From Streptomyces showdoensis (GTDB lineage Bacteria > Actinomycetota > Actinomycetes > Streptomycetales > Streptomycetaceae): a stretch of 64,000 nucleotides of DNA. Below, piece by piece: positions 16,543 through 24,753 of this stretch. A program made the position numbers and the translations under genes. The stretch spans positions 148,641-212,640 of the forward strand of contig NZ_BAAAXG010000006.1 of the NCBI RefSeq assembly GCF_039535475.1. The letters are read 5' to 3'. The notes beneath the pieces are model-generated. The model was not told the origin of the DNA and did not search any database. It worked only from the letters and a program-made list of their open reading frames with translations. The first letter of the stretch is position 1. The number at the start of each line of letters is the position of its first letter.

Positions 16543-17838
16543 CTAGTCCTTGATCAGCTGGTTGGCGCGGGCGACGGCCGTGTCCAGGGCGTCCTTGGAG
16601 TCCGCCTGTCCGCTGAGGGCGAGGGCGATCTGCTGGTTGACGACGGTCTTCACGGCGTCGTTGGCCTGGACGGGTTCGAGGACCCGGGCGGAGGCGAGCG
16701 AGCGGAAGGCGGTCACCTTGGCGTCGGCGGCGTTGGTGCCGTCGCTCCTGCTGAAGAACGGGTCGGCGGCGGAGGCGGTGGTGGAGGGGAAGATGCTGGT
16801 CTCGCGGGCGAAGGCGGCCTGGTTGGCGGGGCTGGTGACCCAGCGGGCGAGGGCCAGGGCCGCGGCCGGGTTCTTGGTGGACCTGGGGATGGACAGGCCC
16901 TGGACGTACAGCGGCGGGGTGCCCATGGCGGGCGAGGAGACCACCTTGGGGGCCAGCGTCGGGTTGTCGACGGCGAGGCTGGTGATGTAGTTGGCGCCGG
17001 CCGTGGTCCAGGCGGCGGTGCCGGAGGAGAAGAGCTTGGTGTTGCCGGCGTAGGTCTCCGTCAGGACGTCCTTGGGCAGCAGGCCCTCCTTGAAGGCCGC
17101 CCGGTAGGTGTCGAGGACGGCGGCGGCCTCGGGGGTGTTGAAGGTGAAGCTGCGGCCGTCCGCCGACATGACCGGGACCCCGGCGTTGGCCAGGTCCATC
17201 AGGTTGGGCTTGCGGCTCATCAGGTAGACCTGGCCGCCGGACTTCGCCTTGACGGTGCGGGCCGCGGCCACCAGCTGGTCGAGCGAGGCCGGCGGCTTCT
17301 TCGGGTCGAGGCCGTACTTCGTGAGCAGCTCGGCGTTCCAGTAGTTGACGTCGGTGTTGAGGTACCAGGGGTAGCCGTAGGTGCCGTCGTGGCCGGGGAA
17401 GCGGTACGCCTCGAGGCCGCCCTTGACGTAGTCGGCGGCGGCGGAGGCGTCGGAGCCGACGACGTCGAGCAGCAGCTTCTGCTTCACCAGCGGCAGGGCG
17501 AAGTCCGGGGGCAGGTTGACGACGTCGGGGAGGGTGCCGCCGGCGGACTGGCTGAGGACCTTCTCCGAGTAGCCCTCGCCGGGCTGGTCGAGCCAGTCGA
17601 CCTCGACGCCGGGGTACTTCTTCTCGAAGCCGGCGATCACGCCCTCCATGTACGCGGTGAACTTCGGCTTCAGGGCCCAGGTCTGGAGCGAGACCTTGCC
17701 CTTCACCTCGCCGCCCGAGTGGACCGGACCGGGGGCGCCGGAGTCCTCCGCGCCGCCGAGGCCGCAGCCGGCGAGGGTCACCGCCGCCGCCGCGGCCGCC
17801 GTCCACCGCGCCCAGCGGCTCCTTCGTATGACTCGCAC
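16543..17838 (-). CDS. Extracellular sugar-binding lipoprotein of CUT1 ABC importer
   Basis: 431 aa with a GTG start at 17838-17836, chosen because AGGAGA lies 7 nt upstream and because the signal peptide then begins with VRVIRRSRWAR. The lipobox is LAGC with the lipidated Cys at 25, so the protein is anchored outside the membrane. The body is a family 1 solute-binding protein (WALKPKFTAYMEGVIAGFEKKYPGVEVDW; the C-terminal helices end in ARANQLIKD). First gene of the MalF-MalG-GH5-GH38 operon and divergent from the LacI gene. Ligand predicted to be mannose-rich oligosaccharide from operon content. Confidence 0.94.
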   Translation of the reverse strand: MRVIRRSRWARWTAAAAAAVTLAGCGLGGAEDSGAPGPVHSGGEVKGKVSLQTWALKPKFTAYMEGVIAGFEKKYPGVEVDWLDQPGEGYSEKVLSQSAGGTLPDVVNLPPDFALPLVKQKLLLDVVGSDASAAADYVKGGLEAYRFPGHDGTYGYPWYLNTDVNYWNAELLTKYGLDPKKPPASLDQLVAAARTVKAKSGGQVYLMSRKPNLMDLANAGVPVMSADGRSFTFNTPEAAAVLDTYRAAFKEGLLPKDVLTETYAGNTKLFSSGTAAWTTAGANYITSLAVDNPTLAPKVVSSPAMGTPPLYVQGLSIPRSTKNPAAALALARWVTSPANQAAFARETSIFPSTTASAADPFFSRSDGTNAADAKVTAFRSLASARVLEPVQANDAVKTVVNQQIALALSGQADSKDALDTAVARANQLIKD

Positions 17839-17877
17839 GAGGGTGTCTCCTTGCTGATCGATGGTGCAGGGAGGTTT

Positions 17878-17893
17878 ACTAAACCGCTCTAGT
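17878..17893. promoter_or_regulatory. LacI-type operator in front of the importer operon
   Basis: ACTAAACCGCTCTAGT is a near-palindrome (5 of 7 arm bases pair) that shares CTAAA with the better palindrome at 19,058-19,073. It sits directly downstream of the predicted -10 box of the binding-protein gene, overlapping the expected transcription start, where repressor binding would block initiation. Confidence 0.65.
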
Positions 17894-17901
17894 GATGCGG
17901 G

Positions 17902-17931
17902 ACTATCCACCCGGCTAAACTCCGGTGTCAA
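17902..17931 (-). promoter_or_regulatory. Predicted sigma-70-type promoter of the glycan importer operon
   Basis: Reading the minus strand: -35 TTGACA (17,931-17,926), 18-bp spacer, -10 GATAGT (17,907-17,902). The start would fall inside the operator at 17,878-17,893, leaving a leader of roughly 55 nt before the GTG. Confidence 0.55.
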
Positions 17932-18005
17932 GGGAGCCCGCGGGAACCGGCCGTCCTCGCACGGGCGGCGGCGGGGCGGAAACGGCTGATCAGGGAGGGC
18001 GTCCG

Positions 18006-19031
18006 GTGGCCAGACCGACCATCGCCGACATCGCCAGGGAGGCGGGCGTCTCCAAGGGCGCCGTCTCCTTCGCGCTCAACGGGCGCCCGGGGGTGAGCGA
18101 GGCGACCCGGGACCGGATCCTGCGGGTGGCCGAGCGGATGAACTGGCGCCCGCACAGCGCCGCCCGCGCGCTCGGCGGGGCCCGCGCCGGGGCCGTCGGA
18201 CTGGTGCTGGCCCGCCCCGCGCGCACGATCGGCCTCGAACCCTTCTTCAGCCATCTGCTGTCCGGCCTCCAGGCCGCGCTGTCCGGTCGGGGCACCGCCC
18301 TCCAGCTGCTCGTGGTGGAGGACACGGCCGCCGAGATCGAGGTCTACCGCCGCTGGACCTCCGAGCACCGGGTGGACGGCTTCGTCCTGGTCGACCTCCA
18401 GGTGCGCGATCCGCGCATCCCGGTCCTGGAAGAACTGGGCGTCCCCACCGTGGTGCTCGGCGGCCCGGGGCGGCACGGGCGGCTGCCCGCCGTCTGGGCC
18501 GACGACCGCGAGGCGATGACCTCGATCGTCGAGTACCTGGCGGCCCTCGGCCACCGCCGGATCGCCCATCTCGCCGGTCTGCCCTCCTTCCAGCACACCC
18601 AGCGCCGGATCCGGGCGGTGCGGGACGCGGCGCGCCGGCTCGGACTGACCGAGGCCGTCTCCGTGCCGACCGACTTCAGCGACGCGGAGGGCGCGGCGGC
18701 CACCCGGGCGCTGCTCGCCCGGCCGGGGCGGCAACGGCCGACCGCGATCGTCTACGACAGCGACGTCATGGCGGTCGCGGGCCTCGGCGTCGCCACCGAG
18801 ATGGGCGTCGCGGTCCCCGGCGGGCTGTCCGTCGTCTCCTTCGACGACTCGGCCCTGACCCGGATCGTCCACCCCTCCCTGACGGCCCTCTCCCGGGACA
18901 CGTTCGCGCTCGGCGAGCAGGTCGCGACGGCGCTGCTCGCCCAGGTCGACGACCCGTCCTCGGCCCGGGACGTCAAGAATCCGACCCCCCGGCTCACGGT
19001 CCGCGAGAGCACCGCCCCGCCCGCCGGCTGA
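18006..19031 (+). CDS. LacI family transcriptional regulator of the glycan locus
   Basis: 341 aa with a GTG start at 18,006; GGGAGGG lies 6 nt upstream and the helix-turn-helix then starts at residue 4 (PTIADIAREAGVSKGAVSFA). The hinge helix RPHSAARALGG and a periplasmic-binding-protein-like effector domain follow (GLVLARPARTIGLEPFF to the C-terminus). Divergent from the importer operon across 167 bp and directly upstream of the GH85 gene. Related 16-bp operators occur at both flanks, so it most likely represses the importer operon and the GH85 gene until an oligosaccharide or mannose-derived inducer binds. Confidence 0.94.
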   Translation: MARPTIADIAREAGVSKGAVSFALNGRPGVSEATRDRILRVAERMNWRPHSAARALGGARAGAVGLVLARPARTIGLEPFFSHLLSGLQAALSGRGTALQLLVVEDTAAEIEVYRRWTSEHRVDGFVLVDLQVRDPRIPVLEELGVPTVVLGGPGRHGRLPAVWADDREAMTSIVEYLAALGHRRIAHLAGLPSFQHTQRRIRAVRDAARRLGLTEAVSVPTDFSDAEGAAATRALLARPGRQRPTAIVYDSDVMAVAGLGVATEMGVAVPGGLSVVSFDDSALTRIVHPSLTALSRDTFALGEQVATALLAQVDDPSSARDVKNPTPRLTVRESTAPPAG

Positions 19032-19045
19032 CCGGGACGGCCCTC

Positions 19046-19075
19046 TTGACCGCGCTCGCTAAAGCCCTTTAGCCT
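19046..19075 (+). promoter_or_regulatory. Predicted promoter of the GH85 gene
   Basis: -35 TTGACC (19,046-19,051), 18-bp spacer, -10 TAGCCT (19,070-19,075). The LacI-type palindrome occupies the spacer and the -10 box, so bound repressor would exclude RNA polymerase. Confidence 0.6.
19058..19073. promoter_or_regulatory. LacI-type operator upstream of GH85
   Basis: GCTAAAGCCCTTTAGC: two perfect 7-bp arms (GCTAAAG / CTTTAGC) around a CC centre. It fits the actinobacterial LacI-family half-site style and matches the operator at 17,878-17,893. Confidence 0.75.
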
Positions 19076-19151
19076 CCGCACCGGATCACCTCCGCACCAT
19101 CGCGCCACCGGCACCACCAGCCCCCTTCCCTCCCGCTGGACCGGAGCTCCG

Positions 19152-21587
19152 ATGAGACGACCCCTGCATCTGCTGCTGGGCGCGGCCCTCTCCCTGGCCG
19201 CGCTCGGACTCACCGCCCCGCCGAGCGCCTCGGCGTCCACCCCGCCTGACAACGTTGTCGCCGCTGCCTCGGGCAGCCAGCCGTACGCCTCCTACTGGTA
19301 TCCGAACTCGATCCTGAACTGGGACCCGGCCACCGACCCGGACGCGCGTTTCAACCGCTCGCGCGTCCCGCTCCGGCCGCGTGTCTCCGATCCCGCGCTC
19401 AAGGCCAACGCCAACGCCCGCGCGGGCGAGGGCAAGGTCGTGTCGCTGGTCTCGTTCGCGCCCACCTCGAACAACCCGTCCCAGGGCTCGGCCGACGCCA
19501 ATTACTACGCCTTCGGGCACTGGCAGTACGTCGACAAGCTGGTGTTCTGGGGCGGTTCGGCCGGCGAGGGTCTGATCCTCGCGCCGAACCCGACCGTCGT
19601 CGACGCGGCCCACCGCAACGGGGTCAAGGTCTACGGCACCGTCTTCTTCCCGCCCACCGCGTACGGCGGCCAGCTCCAGTGGGTGCGCGACTTCACGCAG
19701 AAGTCCGGCGGCCGCTACCCCGTCGCCGACAAGCTGGCCCAGGTCGCGCAGCACTACGGATTCGACGGCTGGTTCGTCAACCAGGAGACGGCGGGCGGAG
19801 ACGCGGCGCTCGCGACCGAGGTGCGCAACACGATGCGCTACGCCCGCTCGCTCGGCCCGGTCGAGTTCATGTGGTACGACGCGATGACCGAGTCCGGCTC
19901 GGTGAGCTGGCAGAACGCGCTGACCTCCGCCAACGACGCCTTCCTCCAGGAGGGCGCGCAGCGCACCAGCGACTCGGTGTTCCTGAACTTCAACTGGAGC
20001 GCGAGCGGCCTGAACTCCTCCCGCACCCTGGCCCGCGGTCTCGGGCGCGGCGAGTACGAGCTGTTCAGCGGCATCGACACCGAGTCCAACGGCTACGGCA
20101 CGAGCGTCGACTGGAACGCCCTGTTCCCCGCCGGACAGCCGCACACCACCTCGCTCGGGCTCTACCGCCCCGAGTGGACCTGGAAGTCCGCCGCCGACCG
20201 GGCCGACGCCACGGCCCGCGAGGCCCGTTACTGGGTCGGCGCCAACGGCGACCCGTCCGACACCACGACCACCTCCTCCTGGAAGGGGCTCGCGCAGTAC
20301 GTCGCCGAGTCCTCGCCCGTGACCGCCAAGCCCTTCGTCACCCACTTCGACGCCGGGCAGGGCGACTTCTACCACTCCGGCGGGACCCGGGTGTCCGGCG
20401 CGGCCTGGAACAACCTCTCCCTCCAGGACGTGCCGCCCACCTACCGCTGGCTGGTCACGTCCACGGGCACGAAACTCAAGCCGTCGATCGACTACACCGA
20501 CGCCTACGAGGGCGGCTCGGCCCTGCGCCTGACCGGCACGCTCGACGCCGTGAACACCGTACGGCTGTACCAGACGAAGCTGCCCGTGGCGGCCGACACC
20601 AAGCTGTCGGTGGTGGTGAAGACCCCCGCCGCCGGGCCCACCCGGCTGAAGGCGGCCGTCTCCTTCACCGACGCCCCCACCACCTTCACCACGCTGGACC
20701 TCGGCGCCACCACCGGCACGGGATGGGAGCACAAGACGCTCGACCTCTCCGCGTACGCCGGGAAGACGGTCGCGCAGCTCGGCCTGGAGACGACCGGGAC
20801 GACCTCCTCGTACGACATCAAGGTGGGCCGGATCGCCCTGTACGACGGCGCGGTGGACGCCCCGTCCGCACCGACGGCGCCCACCGTCCTCGGCACGACG
20901 GACACCGGTGGCGCGAGCAAGTCGCTCCGGCTCGGCTGGACCGCCTCGGCCTCCGGCGAGGTCCATCACTACGAGGTGTACCGCCGCAACGCCGACGGCG
21001 GCCGCACCTTCCTGGGCGCCACGCCCAACGACAGCTACTTCGTACCGAAGCTGGACCGGGCCGGCACCGAGACCTCGACGACGCTCGACGTCGAGGCCGT
21101 CTCCACCGAGTTCGGCCGCTCCCCCGCCGCGAGCACCACGGTCACCTGGTCCGCGACCACCGAGAGCAACCTGGCGCTGAACCGGCCCGCGACGGCCTCC
21201 GGTCAGTGCAACGCCTCGGAGGCCCCCGCCAAGGCGGTCAACGGCAGCGTCTCGGGCGGCAACGCCGACAAGTGGTGCGCGACCACCTCGGCCAAGTGGC
21301 TGGAGGTGGACCTCGGTTCGTCCCGGCCGCTGAACCGCTTCGTGGTGAAGCACGCGGCGGCCGGCGGCGAGAGCGCGAGCTGGAACACCCGGGACTTCCG
21401 GGTGGAGGTCCGCGACAGCACCACCGCCGCCTGGACCACCGCCGTGACCGTCAGCGGCAACACGGCGGCGACCACGACCCACCCGGTGGCCCTGTCCGCC
21501 CGGTACGTCCGGCTGGTGGTCACGGCGCCCACGCAGACCACCGATCCGGCCGCCCGGATCTACGAGTTCGAGGCCTGGGGGACCTGA
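19152..21587 (+). CDS. Secreted GH85 endo-beta-N-acetylglucosaminidase with C-terminal F5/8-type domain
   Basis: 811 aa; GGAGC precedes the ATG. The signal peptide (1-29, ending ASA) is followed by a GH85 barrel: YASYWYPNSILNW near residue 45, FWGGSAGEGLILAPNP (132-147) and the catalytic FVNQETAGG, where N210 and E212 match the Asn/Glu pair of GH85 enzymes such as Endo-A and Endo-D (substrate-assisted cleavage of the chitobiose core of N-glycans). A beta-sandwich region and a fibronectin-like segment lead to a discoidin/F5-8C module from about 670 (NLALNRPATASGQCNASEAPAKAV split by family pattern) to the end, probably glycan-binding. It releases high-mannose N-glycans outside the cell. Clean copy; a partial mirror copy lies at the right end of the window. 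Confidence 0.95.
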   Translation: MRRPLHLLLGAALSLAALGLTAPPSASASTPPDNVVAAASGSQPYASYWYPNSILNWDPATDPDARFNRSRVPLRPRVSDPALKANANARAGEGKVVSLVSFAPTSNNPSQGSADANYYAFGHWQYVDKLVFWGGSAGEGLILAPNPTVVDAAHRNGVKVYGTVFFPPTAYGGQLQWVRDFTQKSGGRYPVADKLAQVAQHYGFDGWFVNQETAGGDAALATEVRNTMRYARSLGPVEFMWYDAMTESGSVSWQNALTSANDAFLQEGAQRTSDSVFLNFNWSASGLNSSRTLARGLGRGEYELFSGIDTESNGYGTSVDWNALFPAGQPHTTSLGLYRPEWTWKSAADRADATAREARYWVGANGDPSDTTTTSSWKGLAQYVAESSPVTAKPFVTHFDAGQGDFYHSGGTRVSGAAWNNLSLQDVPPTYRWLVTSTGTKLKPSIDYTDAYEGGSALRLTGTLDAVNTVRLYQTKLPVAADTKLSVVVKTPAAGPTRLKAAVSFTDAPTTFTTLDLGATTGTGWEHKTLDLSAYAGKTVAQLGLETTGTTSSYDIKVGRIALYDGAVDAPSAPTAPTVLGTTDTGGASKSLRLGWTASASGEVHHYEVYRRNADGGRTFLGATPNDSYFVPKLDRAGTETSTTLDVEAVSTEFGRSPAASTTVTWSATTESNLALNRPATASGQCNASEAPAKAVNGSVSGGNADKWCATTSAKWLEVDLGSSRPLNRFVVKHAAAGGESASWNTRDFRVEVRDSTTAAWTTAVTVSGNTAATTTHPVALSARYVRLVVTAPTQTTDPAARIYEFEAWGT

Positions 21588-21590
21588 CCG

Positions 21591-21616
21591 CGTGCCGCCC
21601 GGGCCCGGGCGGCACG
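21591..21616. terminator. Bidirectional terminator hairpin between GH85 and LysE genes
   Basis: A perfect 26-bp palindrome with 13-bp arms (CGTGCCGCCCGGG and its complement) exactly fills the gap between two convergent genes. GC-rich hairpins without U-tracts are usual terminators in streptomycetes. Confidence 0.8.
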
Positions 21617-22234
21617 CTAGGAGGCCGCCGTCGCGACCTTCACCCCGAAGCCGATGAGCACCACACCGGTGACCCGCTCCATCGCGCCCCGCACGGCGGG
21701 CCGGGCGAAGAAGGAGCGGGCCCCGGCGAGCAGCAGCACGTAGCCGGAGAGCCAGACGACCGTGAGCGCCGCGTGGACCAGCACCAGCAGGGCCATCCCG
21801 GTGTGCGGGGAGAGCCCGGACGGGGCGAGGGTCGGCAGCAGGCCGGTGTAGAAGACCGCGATCTTCGGGTTGAGCAGGTTGCCCACCAGACCGGTCCGCC
21901 ACGGGTTCCCGGCGGGCGGCGGCGCGTCCACGGGCGCCGCCGCCCCACCGCGCCTGGTCCGCCACAGCGCCTGCGCACCGAGGAAGACCAGGTAGGCCGC
22001 GCCGACCAGCTTCACCACGGTGTACGCGACGGCCGAAGCCGCCAGGACGGCGGCCAGCCCGGCCACCGCCAGCACGCCCCAGACCAGCAGCCCGCCGACG
22101 ATCCCGCCGACGGTCAGCAGCCCGTCCCGCCGGCCGGCGGCCACGGCCCTGCGGGTCACGATCGCCATGTCCGGTCCCGGGACCATGGTCAGAAGCGCCA
22201 GCACACCGGTCGCCGCGAGAAGTTCGAACCCCAT
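21617..22234 (-). CDS. LysE/RhtB family amino-acid exporter
   Basis: 205 aa from the ATG at 22,234. Typical LysE superfamily layout: N-terminal helix LLAATGVLALLTMVPGPDMA with the family PGPD motif (19-22), helices at about 38-68 and 72-91, the cytoplasmic loop with GNLLNPKIAVFYT (118-130), and C-terminal helices. It exports amino acids or related small metabolites. Convergent with GH85. Left copy intact; identical in plan to the right copy at 61,276-61,893. Confidence 0.93.
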   Translation of the reverse strand: MGFELLAATGVLALLTMVPGPDMAIVTRRAVAAGRRDGLLTVGGIVGGLLVWGVLAVAGLAAVLAASAVAYTVVKLVGAAYLVFLGAQALWRTRRGGAAAPVDAPPPAGNPWRTGLVGNLLNPKIAVFYTGLLPTLAPSGLSPHTGMALLVLVHAALTVVWLSGYVLLLAGARSFFARPAVRGAMERVTGVVLIGFGVKVATAAS

Positions 22235-22372
22235 GGGCGGAGTCTGCCACCCGCACGCCCCGCGCGTTCTCCCGCCCCGGAGCCGTACGTCCGCCGGACA
22301 ATGGAGCCCTGGACCGGACCGAGCCGGGTCGGGTCCCACCGGGCCGGATCGGGCCGTCGCAGGGAGCAGCGG

Positions 22373-23188
22373 ATGGCAGAGGTCGAGGTCGACGGGGCAC
22401 GCCTGTTCTACGAGGCCGGCGGCGACGGTGCCCCGCTGGTCCTGGTGCACGGCTCCTGGGGCGACCACCACAACTGGGACCAGGTCGTCCACGGGCTCGC
22501 CCTGCGCCACCGGGTGCTCGTCTACGACCGCCGCGGGCACAGCGCGAGCGAGCGGCCGGCCGGACAGGGCTCGCGGCGCGAGGACGAGGACGACCTGGCC
22601 GCGCTGATGGAGGCGCTGGGCTTCGCGCCCGCGTTCGTCGCGGGCAACTCCTTCGGCGCCTCCACCGCCCTCGGGCTCGCCGCCCGCAGGCCCGGGCTGT
22701 TCCGGGCCCTCGCCGTCCACGAGCCCCCGCTGCTCGACCTCGCCGCCGAGGTGCCCGAGCACCGGGAGGAGGTGGCCGCCACGCGCGGGCGGCTCGACGC
22801 CGTCGCCGCCCTGGTACGGGCGGGCGACCCGCTCACCGCCGCCCGGACCTTCGTGGACGGGGTGGCCTTCGGGCCCGGCGAGTGGGAGCGGTTCCCTCAG
22901 CGGCTGCGGGACACCTTCGTCGCCAACGCCCCCACCTTCCTCGACGAGCAGGGCGACCCGGGCTGGGCCGCCCTCGACGTGGCCGGGCTGCGGCGCTGCG
23001 CCGCCCCCGTGCTCCTCACCCGGGGCTCACGGAGCCCGAGCTGGTTCCGGGCGGTCTACGACCGGGTCGCCGGGGCACTGCCGGGCGCGCGCACCCGGGT
23101 CTTCGAGGGCGCCGGTCACGTGCCGCACGTGAGCCATCCGCAGCGGTACGTGGAGGAGCTGACGGCCTTCTTCGCGACGGCGGGGTGA
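22373..23188 (+). CDS. Alpha/beta-fold hydrolase
   Basis: 271 aa, AGGGAG upstream of the ATG. Oxyanion motif HGSWGDHHNW (26-35), nucleophile elbow GNSFG with S93, and catalytic His in GAGHVPH (H249). No signal peptide. Substrate unknown; family covers esterases, lactonases and epoxide hydrolases. Tail to tail with the MarR gene (13 bp apart). Intact left copy; clean mirror copy at 60,322-61,137. Confidence 0.92.
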   Translation: MAEVEVDGARLFYEAGGDGAPLVLVHGSWGDHHNWDQVVHGLALRHRVLVYDRRGHSASERPAGQGSRREDEDDLAALMEALGFAPAFVAGNSFGASTALGLAARRPGLFRALAVHEPPLLDLAAEVPEHREEVAATRGRLDAVAALVRAGDPLTAARTFVDGVAFGPGEWERFPQRLRDTFVANAPTFLDEQGDPGWAALDVAGLRRCAAPVLLTRGSRSPSWFRAVYDRVAGALPGARTRVFEGAGHVPHVSHPQRYVEELTAFFATAG

Positions 23189-23201
23189 ACCGGGCGGGGC
23201 G

Positions 23202-23651
23202 TCAGGCCCCGCCGGGCGCCTCCGGCTCGGCGACCCGCTGCAACAGCCCGTGCAGCACGGCCCGTTCGTCCTCGGTCAGCGGATGGAGCAGGTCGTCGGT
23301 GACGCGGCGGCTGGTGCGGTCGGTGTCGCGCAGGAAGGCGCGGCCCGCGTCGACGAGGACGACGACGCGGCTGCGCCGGTCGCCGGGCGCGGGGCGGCGT
23401 TCGACGAGGCCGAGGCGTTCGAGGTCGTCGACGAGGCCCACGATGGCGCTGGGGTCGTAGCCGAGCCGGGTGCTCAACTCCCGCTGGAGCGCGCCCTCGA
23501 CGGTGGCCAGGTAGCGCAGGAGCGCGTAGTGGCGCAGGCGGAGGCCCGATTCCTGCAGCGCCGCGTTGAAGAGCTGCCCCGAGCGCAGGCCGAGGCGGTA
23601 GAGCAGGTAGCCGCTGTCGGAGTGCAGTCCGAGCATCCAGGGTTCGTCCAT
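23202..23651 (-). CDS. MarR family transcriptional regulator
   Basis: 149 aa from the ATG at 23,651; an in-frame TTG 36 nt upstream is possible but would run into the operator. Winged helix region: LRHYALLRYLATVEGALQRE, then YDPSAIVGLVDDLERLGLVERR and the wing PGDRRSRVVVL. Dimerisation helices flank it. Divergent from the SDR-amidohydrolase-ligase-MaoC operon, its probable target, with a perfect TTGACGTCAA palindrome between them. MarR proteins next to CoA-ligase operons often sense an aromatic acid or its CoA thioester. Confidence 0.93.
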   Translation of the reverse strand: MDEPWMLGLHSDSGYLLYRLGLRSGQLFNAALQESGLRLRHYALLRYLATVEGALQRELSTRLGYDPSAIVGLVDDLERLGLVERRPAPGDRRSRVVVLVDAGRAFLRDTDRTSRRVTDDLLHPLTEDERAVLHGLLQRVAEPEAPGGA

Positions 23652-23690
23652 GGGTCCAGCATGGGGCACTACCGGTGTTGCTGACAACTA

Positions 23691-23700
23691 TTGACGTCAA
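23691..23700. promoter_or_regulatory. Candidate MarR operator
   Basis: Perfect 10-bp palindrome TTGACGTCAA, inside a wider AT-rich dyad (ACAACTATTGACGTCAACAA), between the divergent MarR and SDR genes. AT-rich by local standards. Confidence 0.55.
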
Positions 23701-23826
23701 CAATGATTGGTCCTAGCTTCCATCACGGCGGACCGCCGGCGATCGAGCCCCACGCTCTCCCGGTGACCCGCTCCGTACTCCCGCGCCCGTCATTCCCTCA
23801 CTCCCTCACTCCCGAAGGGACAGCTC

Positions 23827-24753
23827 ATGTCGCACTCCCCCGCCGTCGACCTCACCGGGAAGGTGGCCGTCGTCACCGGCTCCGGCCGCGGTCTCGGTCT
23901 CGCCTACGCCTCCGCGCTCGCCGCAGCGGGCGCCGCCGTCGTCGTCAACGACCTGGACGAGGAGGTGGCCCGGCGGGCGGCCGACTCGATCGTCGCGGCC
24001 GGCGGGCGGGCCGTCGCCGAGGCCGTGGCGGTCGGCGGCGCCGAGGCCGCCGACCGGCTGGTGGCCCGCGCCGTGGAAACCTTCGGCCGGCTCGACGTCC
24101 TCGTCACCAACGCCGGGATCCTGCGCGACAAGGTGCTGTGGAAGATGACCGACGACGACTTCGACGCCGTCGTGACCACCCATCTCAAGGGCACCTTCAC
24201 CTGCGCCCGGGCCGCCGCCGTCCGCATGCGCGAACAGGGCGAGGGCGGCAGCCTGATCCTGATCGGCTCCCCCGCCGGGCAGCGCGGCAACTTCGGCCAG
24301 ACCAACTACGCGGCCGCCAAGGCCGGCATCGCCGCCATGGCCCGTACCTGGTCGATGGAGCTGTCCCGGGCCGGCATCACCGTCAACGCCGTCGTCCCGG
24401 TGGCCGCCACCGCCATGACCGAGACCGTCCCCGCCTTCGCCCCGTACGTCGAGGCGCTCCGCGGCGGCGAGCCGCTGCCGGACTTCCTGCGGAAGGGCGA
24501 GGGGTTCGGCACCCCGGAGGACTGCGCCGCCCTCGTCCCCTTCCTCGCCTCCGAGGCGGCCCGGGGCATCACCGGCCAGTGCGTCGGCATCGGCGGGGAC
24601 AAGCTGGCCCTGTGGTCGCACCCGCAGGAGGTGGCCACCGCGTACGCCGACGGCGGCTGGACCCCGGAGACCCTGGCCGCCGCCTGGCACACCTCGGTGG
24701 GCCGCGAGCCGCAGACCGTGGGCATCCCCGCGCCGAAGCTCCCGGAGGCCTGA
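23827..24753 (+). CDS. Short-chain dehydrogenase/reductase (SDR)
   Basis: 308 aa, GGGACAG before the ATG. Classical SDR: cofactor motif TGSGRGLG (17-24), NAG (95-97), catalytic S148, Y161 and K165 (YxxxK). The acidic residue after beta2 (NDLD, 41-44) suggests NAD(H). Resembles the hydroxyacyl-CoA dehydrogenase part of MaoC-linked SDRs, with a family-like C-terminal extension. Its TGA overlaps the ATG of the amidohydrolase (TGATG), so the two are coupled. Likely oxidises or reduces a hydroxyacyl-CoA in the catabolic pathway with the ligase and MaoC hydratase. Intact left copy. Confidence 0.93.
   Translation: MSHSPAVDLTGKVAVVTGSGRGLGLAYASALAAAGAAVVVNDLDEEVARRAADSIVAAGGRAVAEAVAVGGAEAADRLVARAVETFGRLDVLVTNAGILRDKVLWKMTDDDFDAVVTTHLKGTFTCARAAAVRMREQGEGGSLILIGSPAGQRGNFGQTNYAAAKAGIAAMARTWSMELSRAGITVNAVVPVAATAMTETVPAFAPYVEALRGGEPLPDFLRKGEGFGTPEDCAALVPFLASEAARGITGQCVGIGGDKLALWSHPQEVATAYADGGWTPETLAAAWHTSVGREPQTVGIPAPKLPEA

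Noticed and set aside
23652..23687. Upstream TTG start for the MarR gene
   Set aside because: It would place the start against the operator palindrome; the ATG at 23,651 is normal for the family.
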